Assembly (NCBI GenBank): GCA_006384855.1
Contig: VCJN01002642.1
Coordinates: forward strand, 62,001-126,000
Reading direction: 5' to 3'
From: Tetraselmis striata
Taxonomy: Eukaryota; Chlorophyta; Chlorodendrophyceae; Chlorodendrales; Chlorodendraceae
DNA length: 64,000 bases
Below, one piece after another: positions 44,370 to 54,700 of the stretch. The notes beneath the pieces were generated by a model that worked only from the letters and a program-made list of their open reading frames with translations, ran no database searches and was not told the origin of the DNA. Both the position numbers and the translations under genes were made by a program. The stretch's first letter is position 1; the number at the start of each line of letters is the position of its first letter.

Positions 44370-44529
44370 CTGCACGGCGCGGGCCAGGGAGCAGCGTGGG
44401 GTGCATCACAATGCGGGCATCGATGGTGCGCATGCGGGCCACATGGAAGGCAGGCGATGAAGCGCGTAGTGTACATTCCGAGCTTTCGTAACCGTGGTTT
44501 TGGTGCAAACGAACCTGTCTATTAGGACG

Positions 44530-45189
44530 GAAGCTCGGCGTCCAGGCTAATTAGAATCGAATATAAAATATGTTGATGGTTTGGATTGTTTTTTTGAAGG
44601 AAAACTGACAGATACATCTCAGTGGTAGGGCGAATCGATTTCGGAGAGCACCACGAAGGACACTGTATGAGTTATTTGCATTGCCCGTTTATTCAGAAAA
44701 CGTACACGTGCACTGTTTGAAATCACATTGCGGTACAGGAATGCGGACCGATGCACAACGGTAAGAGTGCGCTAATCATACTGGCAGCATTACGCGTTAT
44801 ACTCTTCGCATCAGGAAATCATAACACGATGATGTATCGAAATGCGCATTTAACGTGTATATATACTGGTAAGGATTACCTGGTAAGGATTACCGTTTTG
44901 TATAAGGATATAGCAGACATGAAGGGTATATTGTAGCAATATTGCAGACACTCTGGATTACGCAATTCTTACTATCGCGTACAAGTCAACGGGTTCAAGT
45001 CTATTACAATGGACTTTCTACAATAATGACAAGGGAATAGAATAATACCAGAATAGAATAGAAATGGGGGAAAACGCTGAAAGGGAGGCAAAGCACGGCC
45101 AAGCACCGCCGATGAAAGTTTGTGCCACGGACGCGCTAGTAGAAATGATTGGGCGTACCGTAACCAAAGAGGAGTGATGCGCATCACAG
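44530..45189. other. Spacer, nothing seen
   Basis: AT-richer interval between the oxygenase-like and zinc-finger genes, without coding signal. A tandem GGTAAGGATTACC occurs near 44869-44893. Confidence 0.5.
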
Positions 45190-46074
45190 TCACCAACACA
45201 TGGGCGACAACGTGCTCTGGGAAGAGGCATGCTGCAAAGGCCGCACCTGCCGCGTCTTGAAGTTTGCAAACATTCCGGGCGCCGGCACAAATTCCTCCAG
45301 TGGGCGCGGGGCACCGGCCGGCAGGGCCGAGGCCGGGAAGCGCCCCGCTGCGGGTGTGGCTGCCAGCAGCGCCGCGGCGGCTTGCGCAAGCGGGTAGGCG
45401 GCGGGGTCAAAGCTGAGGGCGCGGGGTGCGCGCATGCTGGCCGGTAGCCCCTCTGGCCGCGCCACACGCGGCCCCTCCAGCTCCACACGCAGGGAGGGCT
45501 CCGCCGCGTCCAACGTGTGCGCTGCGCTGTGCGCCGTGGCTGGCGCCGGTGCGCACGGTGGGCGCTCGGTGTCCCCATGCTGCCCGCCAGCCGTCGAGGC
45601 GCAGGCAGTGTTGTCCTCTCGAGGCGACAGAGCGGAGGTACAGCGCTCCGGGGCAGGTGACCCCGCCTGCGGGGGCGGCCGGCTCGCAGGCAGAAGCCCC
45701 ACGTCTGGCGGCTCCGGAGCGGTGGCGGCCAGCACGCGGGTGCTATGCCGCGCCAGCAGGGACGCCAATGTGCGCGGAGGCCACCCGCCCTCCTGCAGCG
45801 GCGCGCCGTCCAGCCCCTCCCGGAGTGCGGCCTCCGCCACTGCTGCGCAGTGCCTCCGGCTGCGGACGTGAGCCGGCATGCGGGTCGGCGAGGCCAGATT
45901 CTCGCCGCACACAGCGCACATCCGGAGGCTGGGGCTCACGCCTGGCGGCAGCGCGGGCCCCTCTGCAGCGGCTTGCTCCTGCAGCGCCGCGGCCAACCCG
46001 GCCGCCAGCTTGGCTCTGGCGGGGTCACGCGGCTGAGTCGCCCCCCGCCGCCCGCGAGCGCCCAACCGCCTGCA
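45190..46074 (-). CDS. U1-type C2H2 zinc-finger protein
   Basis: About 294 codons open to the stop at 45190. A single zinc finger, CAVCGENLASPTRMPAHVRS followed by RRH, has C-x2-C-x12-H-x5-H spacing, typical of U1/matrin-type fingers found in RNA-processing proteins. It is preceded by an Ala-rich helix (RAKLAAGLAAALQEQAAAEG). The rest is Pro/Ala-rich and probably disordered, with a conserved-looking end (EEFVPAPGMFANFKTRQV). There is no ATG in the first part. An acceptor (GGGTGCAG) sits at about 46075, so the start codon is in an upstream exon not identified. A ZNF830-like identity is possible but unproven. Confidence 0.5.
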   Translation of the reverse strand, partial: CRRLGARGRRGATQPRDPARAKLAAGLAAALQEQAAAEGPALPPGVSPSLRMCAVCGENLASPTRMPAHVRSRRHCAAVAEAALREGLDGAPLQEGGWPPRTLASLLARHSTRVLAATAPEPPDVGLLPASRPPPQAGSPAPERCTSALSPREDNTACASTAGGQHGDTERPPCAPAPATAHSAAHTLDAAEPSLRVELEGPRVARPEGLPASMRAPRALSFDPAAYPLAQAAAALLAATPAAGRFPASALPAGAPRPLEEFVPAPGMFANFKTRQVRPLQHASSQSTLSPMCW

Positions 46075-46552
46075 CCCAGCAGCGCAGGGCAGTGATGCTC
46101 AGCGGCGGATCATACGTATCATCGGATGCCGGCAGTGCCGCGCAGGGATGACAACATCAGCTGTCAACATATTGCAAGTGGCATGCCATATAACCAATTC
46201 ATAACATCCACTAACCAAAAAGTGCTCATTGAGGCATGACGGTTACAGTTGAGACATCCCGCTAAAGTACGCAGGCGATATCTGCTGTGGCCACCCAGCT
46301 GACAAATACCCCTGCGATTGTCAGGAACCAGTATCATAATTGCTGCCGGAGGGCTGTTTCTGGGCGATGTTAAACCACATCGATCTCCTCCAGGAGATTG
46401 CCGGCATTTAGCGACTTATAGTAACGATGCTTCTTACATGAGTGGCGTGAGCCGCTGCAACACACTCCCCGCATGCTGCATGCGAATCGGGCGGTGTCCG
46501 GAAAACGTGTACAAACACTGCAATAACAACATGTGCTTATGCGGCGGTATGG
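46075..46552. other. Gap between zinc-finger and DTW genes
   Basis: Holds the missing 5' exon of the zinc-finger gene and the 3' UTR of the DTW gene. A TGTAA poly(A)-type signal occurs on the minus strand at 46434-46438, 115 nt past the DTW stop codon. Confidence 0.5.
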
Positions 46553-47884
46553 TTATGGGCGCACAGGCAACAGTGCGGCGGCATTGGCTTGCCTCGTCAC
46601 AAAGTCGACGAGGGGCGACAGCGCCCCCGTCAGGCACGCAGCGGCCTCCGGCCGGCCCGCCTCCCGCACGAAGAGCGCCACCGCCTCCAGCGTGCTCAGG
46701 CGTCCGCGCCCCTGCCCAGGTTTCAGCGCCTCGATGAGCGGCGACACGTGCGCCGCCACGGCGGCCTCCTGCAGCGCCACGCAGGGCAGGCTGCCTGCTT
46801 CGTCGCCGCGTCCGCTCAGCAGCTGTGCGCGCCGGGGCTGCAGGTGGTCCACCAGTGCCCGCGCGCACGCCCATGAGCCGTCAGGGACGACAACTACCGT
46901 CTTCCGCGAGTCATTGGCGTCGACATTGATGCTGCTGCCATCGGCAGGGGCAAGCGCCTCGGCCACGGACAAGCTTGGGGCGTTGTGGGGACAATCGGGG
47001 GAGGTGTCGTATACTGTTTTATCATTGGCGCCGTTGTCACCAGGTTGTGCTGACGGCTCGGCGGCCGCTGGGCTGCGTCGAGGGAAGAGGAGGACAGTCC
47101 GACTCGCAGCGTGCCCCCGGAGCAGCTCGTCGAGCCTGGTCTCGTGCGCCGAGCTGCCCAGCACCAGCAGCTCCGCCGATAGGCCCGCGGCGTCAAGCGC
47201 CTCGAGGTACGGAACGGCGACTCGGGTCGACGAGGTCGAGCGCAGGAACTCGGTCGGGTGGGAGAGCAGCACAAAGTGCAGCGCGAGTGCGGCGCCCGGT
47301 GCCCGCGCCGACTCGCCCAGCACGAGACATCGTTGTCGCAACGCCGCGCAGAAACACTCCCCTGCCGGCGTCCAGCAATATCGGCACCACCCGGAGCTCC
47401 GCGCCTCGGCACAGGCCGCCGACACGGTCGCCGCAGCCGCGTCGAGCAGCGCGTCGCCGGTTGGTTCGCCTCGTTGGATTCTGGCCGCGTCTCTGGTCGA
47501 CTCGACAAACAGGTCGTCCACCGTCTGCCGGTACGAGCTGGGGCGATCGGGGCCGTCGAGGTGGGAGGCGGGACTCGGTGCGGCTCTGAGCTCGGTGGAA
47601 GTGGCCGGCTTGGCGGCGACGAACCGCGTGAGGCGCGCGCGGCCGCGGTGGAACGCGCCCTCCCGCAGCACCACCTCCACTTCCTCGCCCACCTTCACCT
47701 CCAGCCCCTCGAAGTCCGCCGCCAGCTCCTGCCAGCTCACCAGGCACTCGGCGGATGGCCCGGGGCACCACGGCAGCTGTCTCTCTTTGCCATCAGCGCC
47801 GTCGGCAACGCTCGCCTCGCCACAAGGATGCCGCCCCTCCGCCGCTGCCGCCGCTTCCCCGCGCTGACGCGCCTGTCGGATCAC
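46553..47884 (-). CDS. DTW-domain tRNA-uridine aminocarboxypropyltransferase
   Basis: Transfers the 3-amino-3-carboxypropyl group from S-adenosylmethionine to uridine in tRNA (acp3U; TapT/DTWD1/DTWD2 family). The frame of 443 codons is uninterrupted. Landmarks: zinc-type cysteines CRYC (167-170) and CFC (177-179), LLSHPTEF (206-213), TVLLFPR (263-269), the signature VVVPDGSWACARAL with DGSW at 335-338 (a Ser variant of the DTW/DGTW motif), and STLEAVALFV near the end. A further 100 residues precede the domain (ADFEGLEVKVGEEVEVVLRE) and are not part of bacterial TapT. The open frame begins GTG with no ATG, so translation probably starts in an upstream exon; CCGACAG at 47873 is a possible acceptor. 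Confidence 0.8.
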   Translation of the reverse strand: MIRQARQRGEAAAAAEGRHPCGEASVADGADGKERQLPWCPGPSAECLVSWQELAADFEGLEVKVGEEVEVVLREGAFHRGRARLTRFVAAKPATSTELRAAPSPASHLDGPDRPSSYRQTVDDLFVESTRDAARIQRGEPTGDALLDAAAATVSAACAEARSSGWCRYCWTPAGECFCAALRQRCLVLGESARAPGAALALHFVLLSHPTEFLRSTSSTRVAVPYLEALDAAGLSAELLVLGSSAHETRLDELLRGHAASRTVLLFPRRSPAAAEPSAQPGDNGANDKTVYDTSPDCPHNAPSLSVAEALAPADGSSINVDANDSRKTVVVVPDGSWACARALVDHLQPRRAQLLSGRGDEAGSLPCVALQEAAVAAHVSPLIEALKPGQGRGRLSTLEAVALFVREAGRPEAAACLTGALSPLVDFVTRQANAAALLPVRP

Positions 47885-48270
47885 GCCACCTTATCTTCCC
47901 GCGCGTTGCACACTTCGCGGCCTCAGGATCGAAGCATGTATACGTCACGCGGCGGGGCTACCAGGGTGACACTGCCGACGGTAGCGAGCTGCACGTGGTG
48001 TCGCTGGGCTGCGATGTGTTAGAGCATACAAGGACATATTAATCGATGCTGTATATAATCGGGTAATGTTGCGGATAAACCCGCTGAATGACACATCAAT
48101 GTCCATTGCCAGGTCTGCCTGTGTTTTCACTGACTAAGCTCGTCTAAGCGGGGGGTTTCGACAGCTCATCTATGCTACCCAGGAGAACGAAATAGTCAGC
48201 GAAAACAGTGACGTATCTAAACAGCTTTATCGGCCTTTAAAACCAGAGGGAAAGGCAGCCAGGGCCCCCA

Positions 48271-48291
48271 GGGGGGGGGGGGGGGGGGGGG
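48271..48291 (-). repeat. poly-C run after methyltransferase donor
   Basis: A run of about 21 C on the sense strand, directly after ACACAG then GTGCCCAC. It marks an intron start as elsewhere. Confidence 0.85.
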
Positions 48292-48298
48292 TGGGCAC

Positions 48299-48733
48299 CT
48301 GTGTGGGCGCAAAGCACTCGATGAGGACTGTCCCGCCAGGGCGCAGCGCAGCGGCGGCAGCTGCATGCAGGCGCTGTCGCGCAGGCGGCGGCAGCATGCA
48401 AAAGATGGAGACGACAGCGTCAAAGGCCGCCGGCTTGGGGCGCCAGGCGCCCCCCAGGTCGGCGCACTCGGTGGCCAGGGAGGCCGCCGCGTCGCGCTGC
48501 TTGGCTAGCCGGCGCGCCTTGGCGAGGCCCACGGAGGAGGCGTCCACCGCGAGGCAGCTGGCGCCCAGCTCTGCCGCGAGGTACACCGCGTTGCGGCCCT
48601 GCCCTTCGCCCAGGCACAGCACCCGAGCACCGGGTGCCAGGCGGTCTGGCGCCACGCTCGCCAGCCAAGCGCTAGGCGCCTTGCCGTAGGCCCACCCCTT
48701 GCGGTAGCGTGCGTTCCAGTCCACCCCCGCCGC
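48299..48733 (-). CDS. Class I SAM-dependent methyltransferase (TehB-like), 3' exon missing
   Basis: One exon of 145 codons, phase 0 at both ends, flanked by acceptor GTCGCGCAG and donor GTGCCCAC. It encodes WNARY and YGKAPSAWLAS, typical of TehB/UbiE-like enzymes. These are followed by SAM-binding motif I VLCLGEGQGRNAVYLA (Glu where LDLGCG-type enzymes have Cys), the acidic AVDAS, DLGG and FDAVVSIFCMLPP, then LRPGGTVLIECFAPTQ. The domain needs another 40-50 residues, but the 400 bases before the DTW gene contain no matching exon. The first exon is also uncertain: a short ATG frame at 48881-48780 is a weak candidate. The gene may be truncated. Substrate unknown. Confidence 0.65.
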
Positions 48734-49121
48734 CTGCGCGACAGCAGCCGTGGGCCCACCTCCAGTGTCACGCGACCCTCGTCAAGGTTTAGTGCATCGA
48801 ACACGGCGGTACACAAACGGCAGAGCAGCCTGTGATTGTGCACAGAGCGCCTCTCGCCCAATGTGGTCAATGACCCGGTGCATCTACTCGAGGTGTCCAA
48901 ATCCTCAGCAAGCAAGGCGTTTTTTCATACGCACGCAGCATTGCGTACTGGTCCGTGGACGAGCTAGATATTGGCCTGCGGCCCACTCACACGTCAGGTG
49001 AATGAACACATACCGGCCCATCGATATTCGGGGCTTACGTAACAGGTCCATCAGTCCCCATCAGGAGGAAAGTATTGCATGAACGAACCATCTACCAGCG
49101 CAGCAGCTCCGTCATGCTAAA

Positions 49122-50537
49122 TTAACGCGTTGCCATGTCCAAGCAACGGCCATTAGCTGTGCCGGTCAGATGCCCGGGGGACCCTGAAGTGGTCCACAAC
49201 GTCTCAGTCCGCACTCTGCAGGAGCGGGGAGAGTGGGAATGCGGCATTGCTGGTGAGCTGAGGCGGGGCCAGAGCGCAGGCCGGCGCGCCACCTTTGCCG
49301 GCGGCGAGTCCTCCACAAGCGGCACAAAGCGCACGGTCCGCAAGGCGCGGCGCTCGACGCCGCCGTCGCGGGCAGTCAGCAGCGCGAGCTCCTGGTTGCT
49401 CTGCCGCTCGCCCAGCGGGATGAGCAGCAGGCCGCCGGGGCGCAGCTGCGCCAGCAGCGCGGGCGGCACCTCCGCGGCGGCCGCGCCCACGTTGATGGCA
49501 TCGAAGGGGCCGAGGTCCGCGGCGCCCTGCCAGCCGTCTCCCTGCCGCACCTGCCGGCGCCACCAGACATGGCCTGTTCACCAGTTCCGGACCACTGCCC
49601 GCGTGCATCCATCGCCGCATAAGGGCCTTGTTGGTGCGTTCACCGGTTTAGGAGCCGACATTACGACCCGCCAGGTGTAAATAACTAATCACCCGCAGCA
49701 GTTTGCCTTAAAGCATTAAAGGACACTACTCTCCGCCTATGGGGCAGGACATAATGTTGCCTACAGTAAATTCAATGGCCACTTGATTTTACACAACGAC
49801 GATACGTTATATCATATGGTACAGCGTATGTATATTTGTGTGCATTTATGCATACATTCCGCCATACCGGGACGTGCGGGTATCTTGTATGCGTTCACCG
49901 CCGCACAGCATAGTCTTTCTCGCAATACGCCGTCAACAGCCCGGATGAGGAGGCCTAAGTGGCGCACCTCGATGCGGGCGTGCTGCCCATCCCTCGGGTC
50001 GTCCCCTACCGCAAAGCCATCTGCGCGCAGGTTCGCGGCGCTCTGCTCCGCCAGCCGCCCCACGATCTCCAGCCCCACCAGCGCGGCGCTCGCGGGGGCC
50101 ATGCGAGCCATGTAGGCCAGCAGGATGCCGGAGCCGCAGCCGACGTCGAGCACGCGGGCGCCGGGCGTGCGCAGGGCGCCGGCGAGGGCCTCCAGGCACG
50201 TGGCGTGGATGTGCGGCGCGGAGATGGTCACCTGCACAGCGGGCGCCTGGCTGTCAGGGGTGTGGAGCGCTCCGCCGGCGCAACTCCCTGCGCTGGGTCA
50301 GCCGGTCTGCACCTTGGAGCCGATGGACTGCGGCGCATCGGCGTATGGGCCGTACTGGTAGCCTCCGCGCCCTGCGGCAGCGGCCGCGCTGCCCGGGTCG
50401 CCCGGCGGGACGTACAGCGCGCGGTCGGTGGCGAGCATGGCGGCGCGCACCGCCGGAGTTGACACCAGCCCGGCGGCGGCGAGCCGGGCAACTAGCTCCT
50501 CATTGCTACCGCCGCTGCAGCCCGCTGTCCACGACAT
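49122..50537 (-). CDS. PCMT: Protein-L-isoaspartate O-methyltransferase
   Basis: Repairs age-damaged proteins by methylating isoaspartyl residues with SAM, in the cytosol or plastid. Three exons: 50537-50313, 50231-49968, 49550-49122; phases agree. Start ATG at 50537. Family motifs in order: NEELVARLAAAGLVSTPAVR, MLATDRALYVP, YADAPQSIGSK, TISAPHIHATCLEAL (spanning the first splice), motif I VLDVGCGSGILLAYMARM, GDGWQG, FDAINVGAAAAEVPPALLAQ, LRPGGLLLIPLG and RFVPLVE. Family members normally end about there (roughly 225 residues). Here about 60 more low-complexity residues follow, so a GTGGCGC donor after PPAK may end the real exon and the tail may not be coding. Confidence 0.9.
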
Positions 50538-51787
50538 CGCGCCGCACCCGCTCAAAACATCCGCACCCGTTTTGAGCGCCAGGTGTCTGCTGGCGAAGGT
50601 ACAAAGGCGCCGCCCTTTATCGCACCACGATAGCCACCGCAGCAGTGCTCATTGACGGCAGTGCGCGGGACGGTTACGGCAGGCAGCGGCGCAGCGCGGT
50701 GGGTGAAGGCGGCCAGTAGTGCGAGCGCTGACGCCCAGGCACTCACGAGAGTGGCGACTGAAGAGGTCAGTGTGGCGAGGAGGCATTTGGTGGTAGTCGT
50801 GCTGGATGTGGCAACTGCGGCGAGAAGCGACGACTGCTCCCTCGCTGGCTATCGCGGAGCCCGCTTTTTTATTAAATTAATCCTCTGCTGTAACAAGAGG
50901 CAGGAATAGAGAGGTTTAGGAGCATCCTTGCCACGAGTCACGCAGTCGCCCGTATTCACGCACGTGTTCTTTCGATTTATCGACGAGGGAGGAAAGTCGC
51001 GTGGTTTAGGAGCATTGCGGCGTTGCTGGGTGGTTTCGAAATGACGGCGGTGTCGGAGCACGCCGTGAAGGCCTACTACTCTACCCTTCCTGCCGGCGCT
51101 GACCAGTTGTGTGGAGGCCTGGAGGGTTTCAGGGTTGCGGATCCACGGCACCAATAAGCAAGGCGTGTGGAAATATTGACACCATCGACAAACATGGTTT
51201 CGGAGCGTTGTTGATGTGGTCTTGGAGCCTTTCGACTAATTTACTCAAATGCACCTCAGCACATTCAATAGGTGATTACTATGCCCTCGAACCGCCAAAA
51301 TCTCCGTGTAGGGCTATTCCGCTTTCTCTAAATTCCATACTCGTCATGGAGTGAGCAAATATATTCTACGATGTGGAGCGATAATGTTACCATTCCTATG
51401 AATGCAAAAACAGGTGAGTTCAAGATGACATGGCAGTCTTGCGTATCTGACCAGCTGCAGTAGCGCCAGCAAGGGAAAGGGCAGCCTGCTGGTGCAACTA
51501 TTCGGCCATCTGGTTTCCAAATTTGTCGCAACCTACCATCACAGTATGTATGACTGGCGACTTGTTGCCAACTACAAAATAGGGCGTATAACTTTAAGCA
51601 TGCCGATGCCACTTCTCACGAGCAAAATATGTCGTAACCATCGCTGGGTGCTTGCACCCTGGTGTGTTTGAGCAGTGGTCATGACAATATACATGTATCA
51701 GTATAATATGAGTGCTTGAAACATATTTACAGATACAGCATGGTTGTGAGGGTGACGCATTTCATGCAATCGTGACAGTGTTATGGA
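50538..51787. other. Spacer, nothing definite
   Basis: Between the 5' end of the isoaspartate methyltransferase gene and the 3' end of the DOMON gene. A TGTAA signal for the DOMON gene lies on the minus strand at 51727-51731. No open frame here resembles a protein. Confidence 0.5.
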
Positions 51788-54700
51788 TCACTGCTTGCCA
51801 GCAGGGCCCACTGACATCATAATGGTGGTTGAGTGGCTGCGTGTTTGTGCAGGCTTCGCGCCCATGCCGTCCTCATTGGGTATCTCTGCTGGGACAAGTA
51901 CTTTATCAGCTCCCTTTCCACCACCTGCCACCGCCTTGCGGATACGAGCGGCACGGATCTCCAGAGCTGCCCAGGCTAGCACATACACCACGAGCCAGAT
52001 AGCATAGACCACCACTGGCCATACGCTGGCGCAGGTGTCGCGCACGCGGAAGAGGACAATGCCGATCATGACGTTGGCCAGCCCACCGAGCCAAGCCACA
52101 CGTCCCGAGGTGAGGTGCAGCGCCTCCCACTGGCCGCGCCACTTGTCGCCCTTGTGCGGGCGCACCAGCGCGTTGATCGGCTGCAGAATGCCCAGGATCA
52201 TGACGATCATGCCGATGACAGCATGGCTGCTGGCCAGAGCACCGGAGTCGGGGCCCACGTTGAGCGGGCCCAGCTTGACAAGCGCGATGATCCAGGCCGC
52301 CAGAGCCGCGGCCACGCCGGCGTAGTTGAGGCCACGGTGGAGCTTGAACCAGGTGGGGTCCTGGTCGCGCATGGTGCGCGCGATGAGGACACCACAGGGT
52401 AGCAGCACGCCCCAGCCAGCCAGCATGAGCACGCCATGCACCACCCAGAAGTTCCAGTTGGGGGAGCGCGGCGGGCAGCTGCCTGCGGGAGCTTCGCCCA
52501 GGGCGGCCCAGGCAAAGCCCTGGTTGGTGCCCGGCGAGTGCTGCGCCGTGTGGACGCCACTGCCGACGTGGTACGCGGCCAGCAGGGTGCGTGCCCCCTC
52601 CAGCGGGAACTCCTCGCTCACTGAACGGGTGAACTCCACGATGGTGAAGCCGCCATCACGGCTGACAGCCAGGCTTGCGGGGTCGATGCCAGGAATGGTT
52701 GTCGCTGGCCAGCCACCGGCCGGCGGGCTGTATCCCGGCAGCATGTAGGTCTCCACACCCTGCTCGGGCGAGCCCATGACCACCATGGCGCCCCTCATGG
52801 CGGCGCCAGACGCTGGGAAGCCCAGCGCCACCCAGCCGGCGCTGGTGGCTGCCTCCGCCGCCATGCGCACCTCGCCGGCAGCGACATCGGGCGTCCAGTG
52901 CAGTGTGTAGCCGGTGTTGACGGCAAGCATGCAGTCGTATCCCGCCAGGGAGGACGGCGTGCAGGCGCCGCTGGCAGGGGGCATGAAGTTGACGCCACCG
53001 TAGGAGCCCCGGGAGTCGTAGTTGCCTGCAGAGGTGCCGCCGCCGTGGTAGAGCAGCGCATCAGGGCGGTAGAAGGCGGTGTTGGTGCCGGTGCCCGTCT
53101 CCAGCGAGGACGCGGGTGCGTGGAACACAGCGCCCGCGGGGCTGCTCTGCCCGTACGCGTACGCGAGGCGGTACAGCACGCCGCCCATCACGCAGTAGTC
53201 AAGGGCTGCATCGCCGCTCTCCAGAGGCTTGCGGAACTTGAGGAGCGTCAGGCGTCGACCGCCCTCAGGGCGCTGGTCAATCTCTGCGCCCACCGCATCC
53301 AGGATGTCATCGGTGCCGCCAAGCTCAAGGTCGGCGATGGGCCGGGAGCGGCTGGGCGTGAAGGCGTCGTAGACGCGGAAGGCACGGCCGATAGTAGCGC
53401 CAATGACGACGTCCAAGTTGATCATGGCATGTGCGCCAGAGGGCGTGAGCGGAGCGCCGCAGACACCATCTGCAGGCATGTACCCAGGCATCTCAAGATC
53501 GGCACCGGCCCCAGGCTCGCCTTCTGGCTCTCCCTCAGGCTCGGCCCCGGGCTCGGCTTCAGGCTCGGGCTCCGTCTCGGGTTCAGGCTCGGGCGAGGTC
53601 TGCGCCAGGCGGCGCCGCAGCAGCCGCCTGGAGCCAGTGTTGATGGCTGCTGCTGCCTCTGGTTGCAGGGCTGGCAGCGCCAGGATGCCCTGTCGGGGAA
53701 CCGCACATGTGTTGGATGCCTGGGAGCCAGGGAGGGCTTTACACGTTGAACGTGTAGCCGGTGCCGAGGGTTTGCCCTCGCCTTCAGGCTCTGTCTCGGG
53801 CTCGGGCTTGGTCTCGCCCTCAGGCTCCGCCTCAGGCTCTGTCTCAGCTTCTGGCTCAGGCTCTGTCTCGGGCTCGGGCTCGCCCTCAGGCTCTGCCTCG
53901 GGCTCTGTCTCAGCTTCTGGCTCAGGCTCTGTCTCGGGCTCGGGCTCTGTCTCCGGCGTAGGCTCGGGCTCGGTCTCGCCCTCAGGCTCTGTCTGGGGCT
54001 CTGTCTCAGGTTCTGGTTCTGTCTCCGGCTCGGGCTCAGTCTCACCCTCTGGCTCGGGCTCTGGAGCGCCATAATCACCTTCCGGGTCGGGCTCGGGAGA
54101 GCCGTGGCTCCCTTCTGTTCCAGGCTCAGGGGCGTCCTCGGCTTCAGGCTCAGCCTCTCCATTGCCTTCAGGCTCGGGCTCTGGAGCGCCGCTGGTAGCC
54201 TGCTCATTGGAAGATTCATTGCCGCCAATCAGGGCCTCGGGGCGCAGTGCAACAGACACCCATGCATCCGTGTCAGCGGCGATTGCATACTCGATGAAGC
54301 CGGCGTCAGTGTCGACTGTCCAGTAGACAGTATAGTTTCCGGTGGGTGTGGAGGTGCGCGAGTCGGTGTACTCATCCTCCCACGTGGCAGGGTCGCCCAG
54401 TGTCATGCTGGATTGGCGGTCACACATGCGCATGGCGAGGCCGCCCGGGGACTTCACTGCGTCGCCAAACCAGCCCTCATTGCAGAAGCACTGCTTGCGG
54501 GGCGCGGTGTCGGCCTGCGGGACGGGGCAGTCGAAAACGTTGTGTTAGCCCCACAGCAATATTGGCGGTACATTGGGAAATGGCCTCAAATGCTGTAGGC
54601 ACTTGGGGCCCAGTGATAATCAGTTGTATATTTTTCAAGCTTCAATGAATTGTGAACTATGAATTTCAAGGGCCGAAACCCTGCAATTGCTTGTGAATCG

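Noticed and set aside
44480-44510. Third copy end of the 1.1-kb repeat (GGTTTTGGTGCAA)
   Set aside because: Only about 13 bases match the right end of the shared segment; could be chance.
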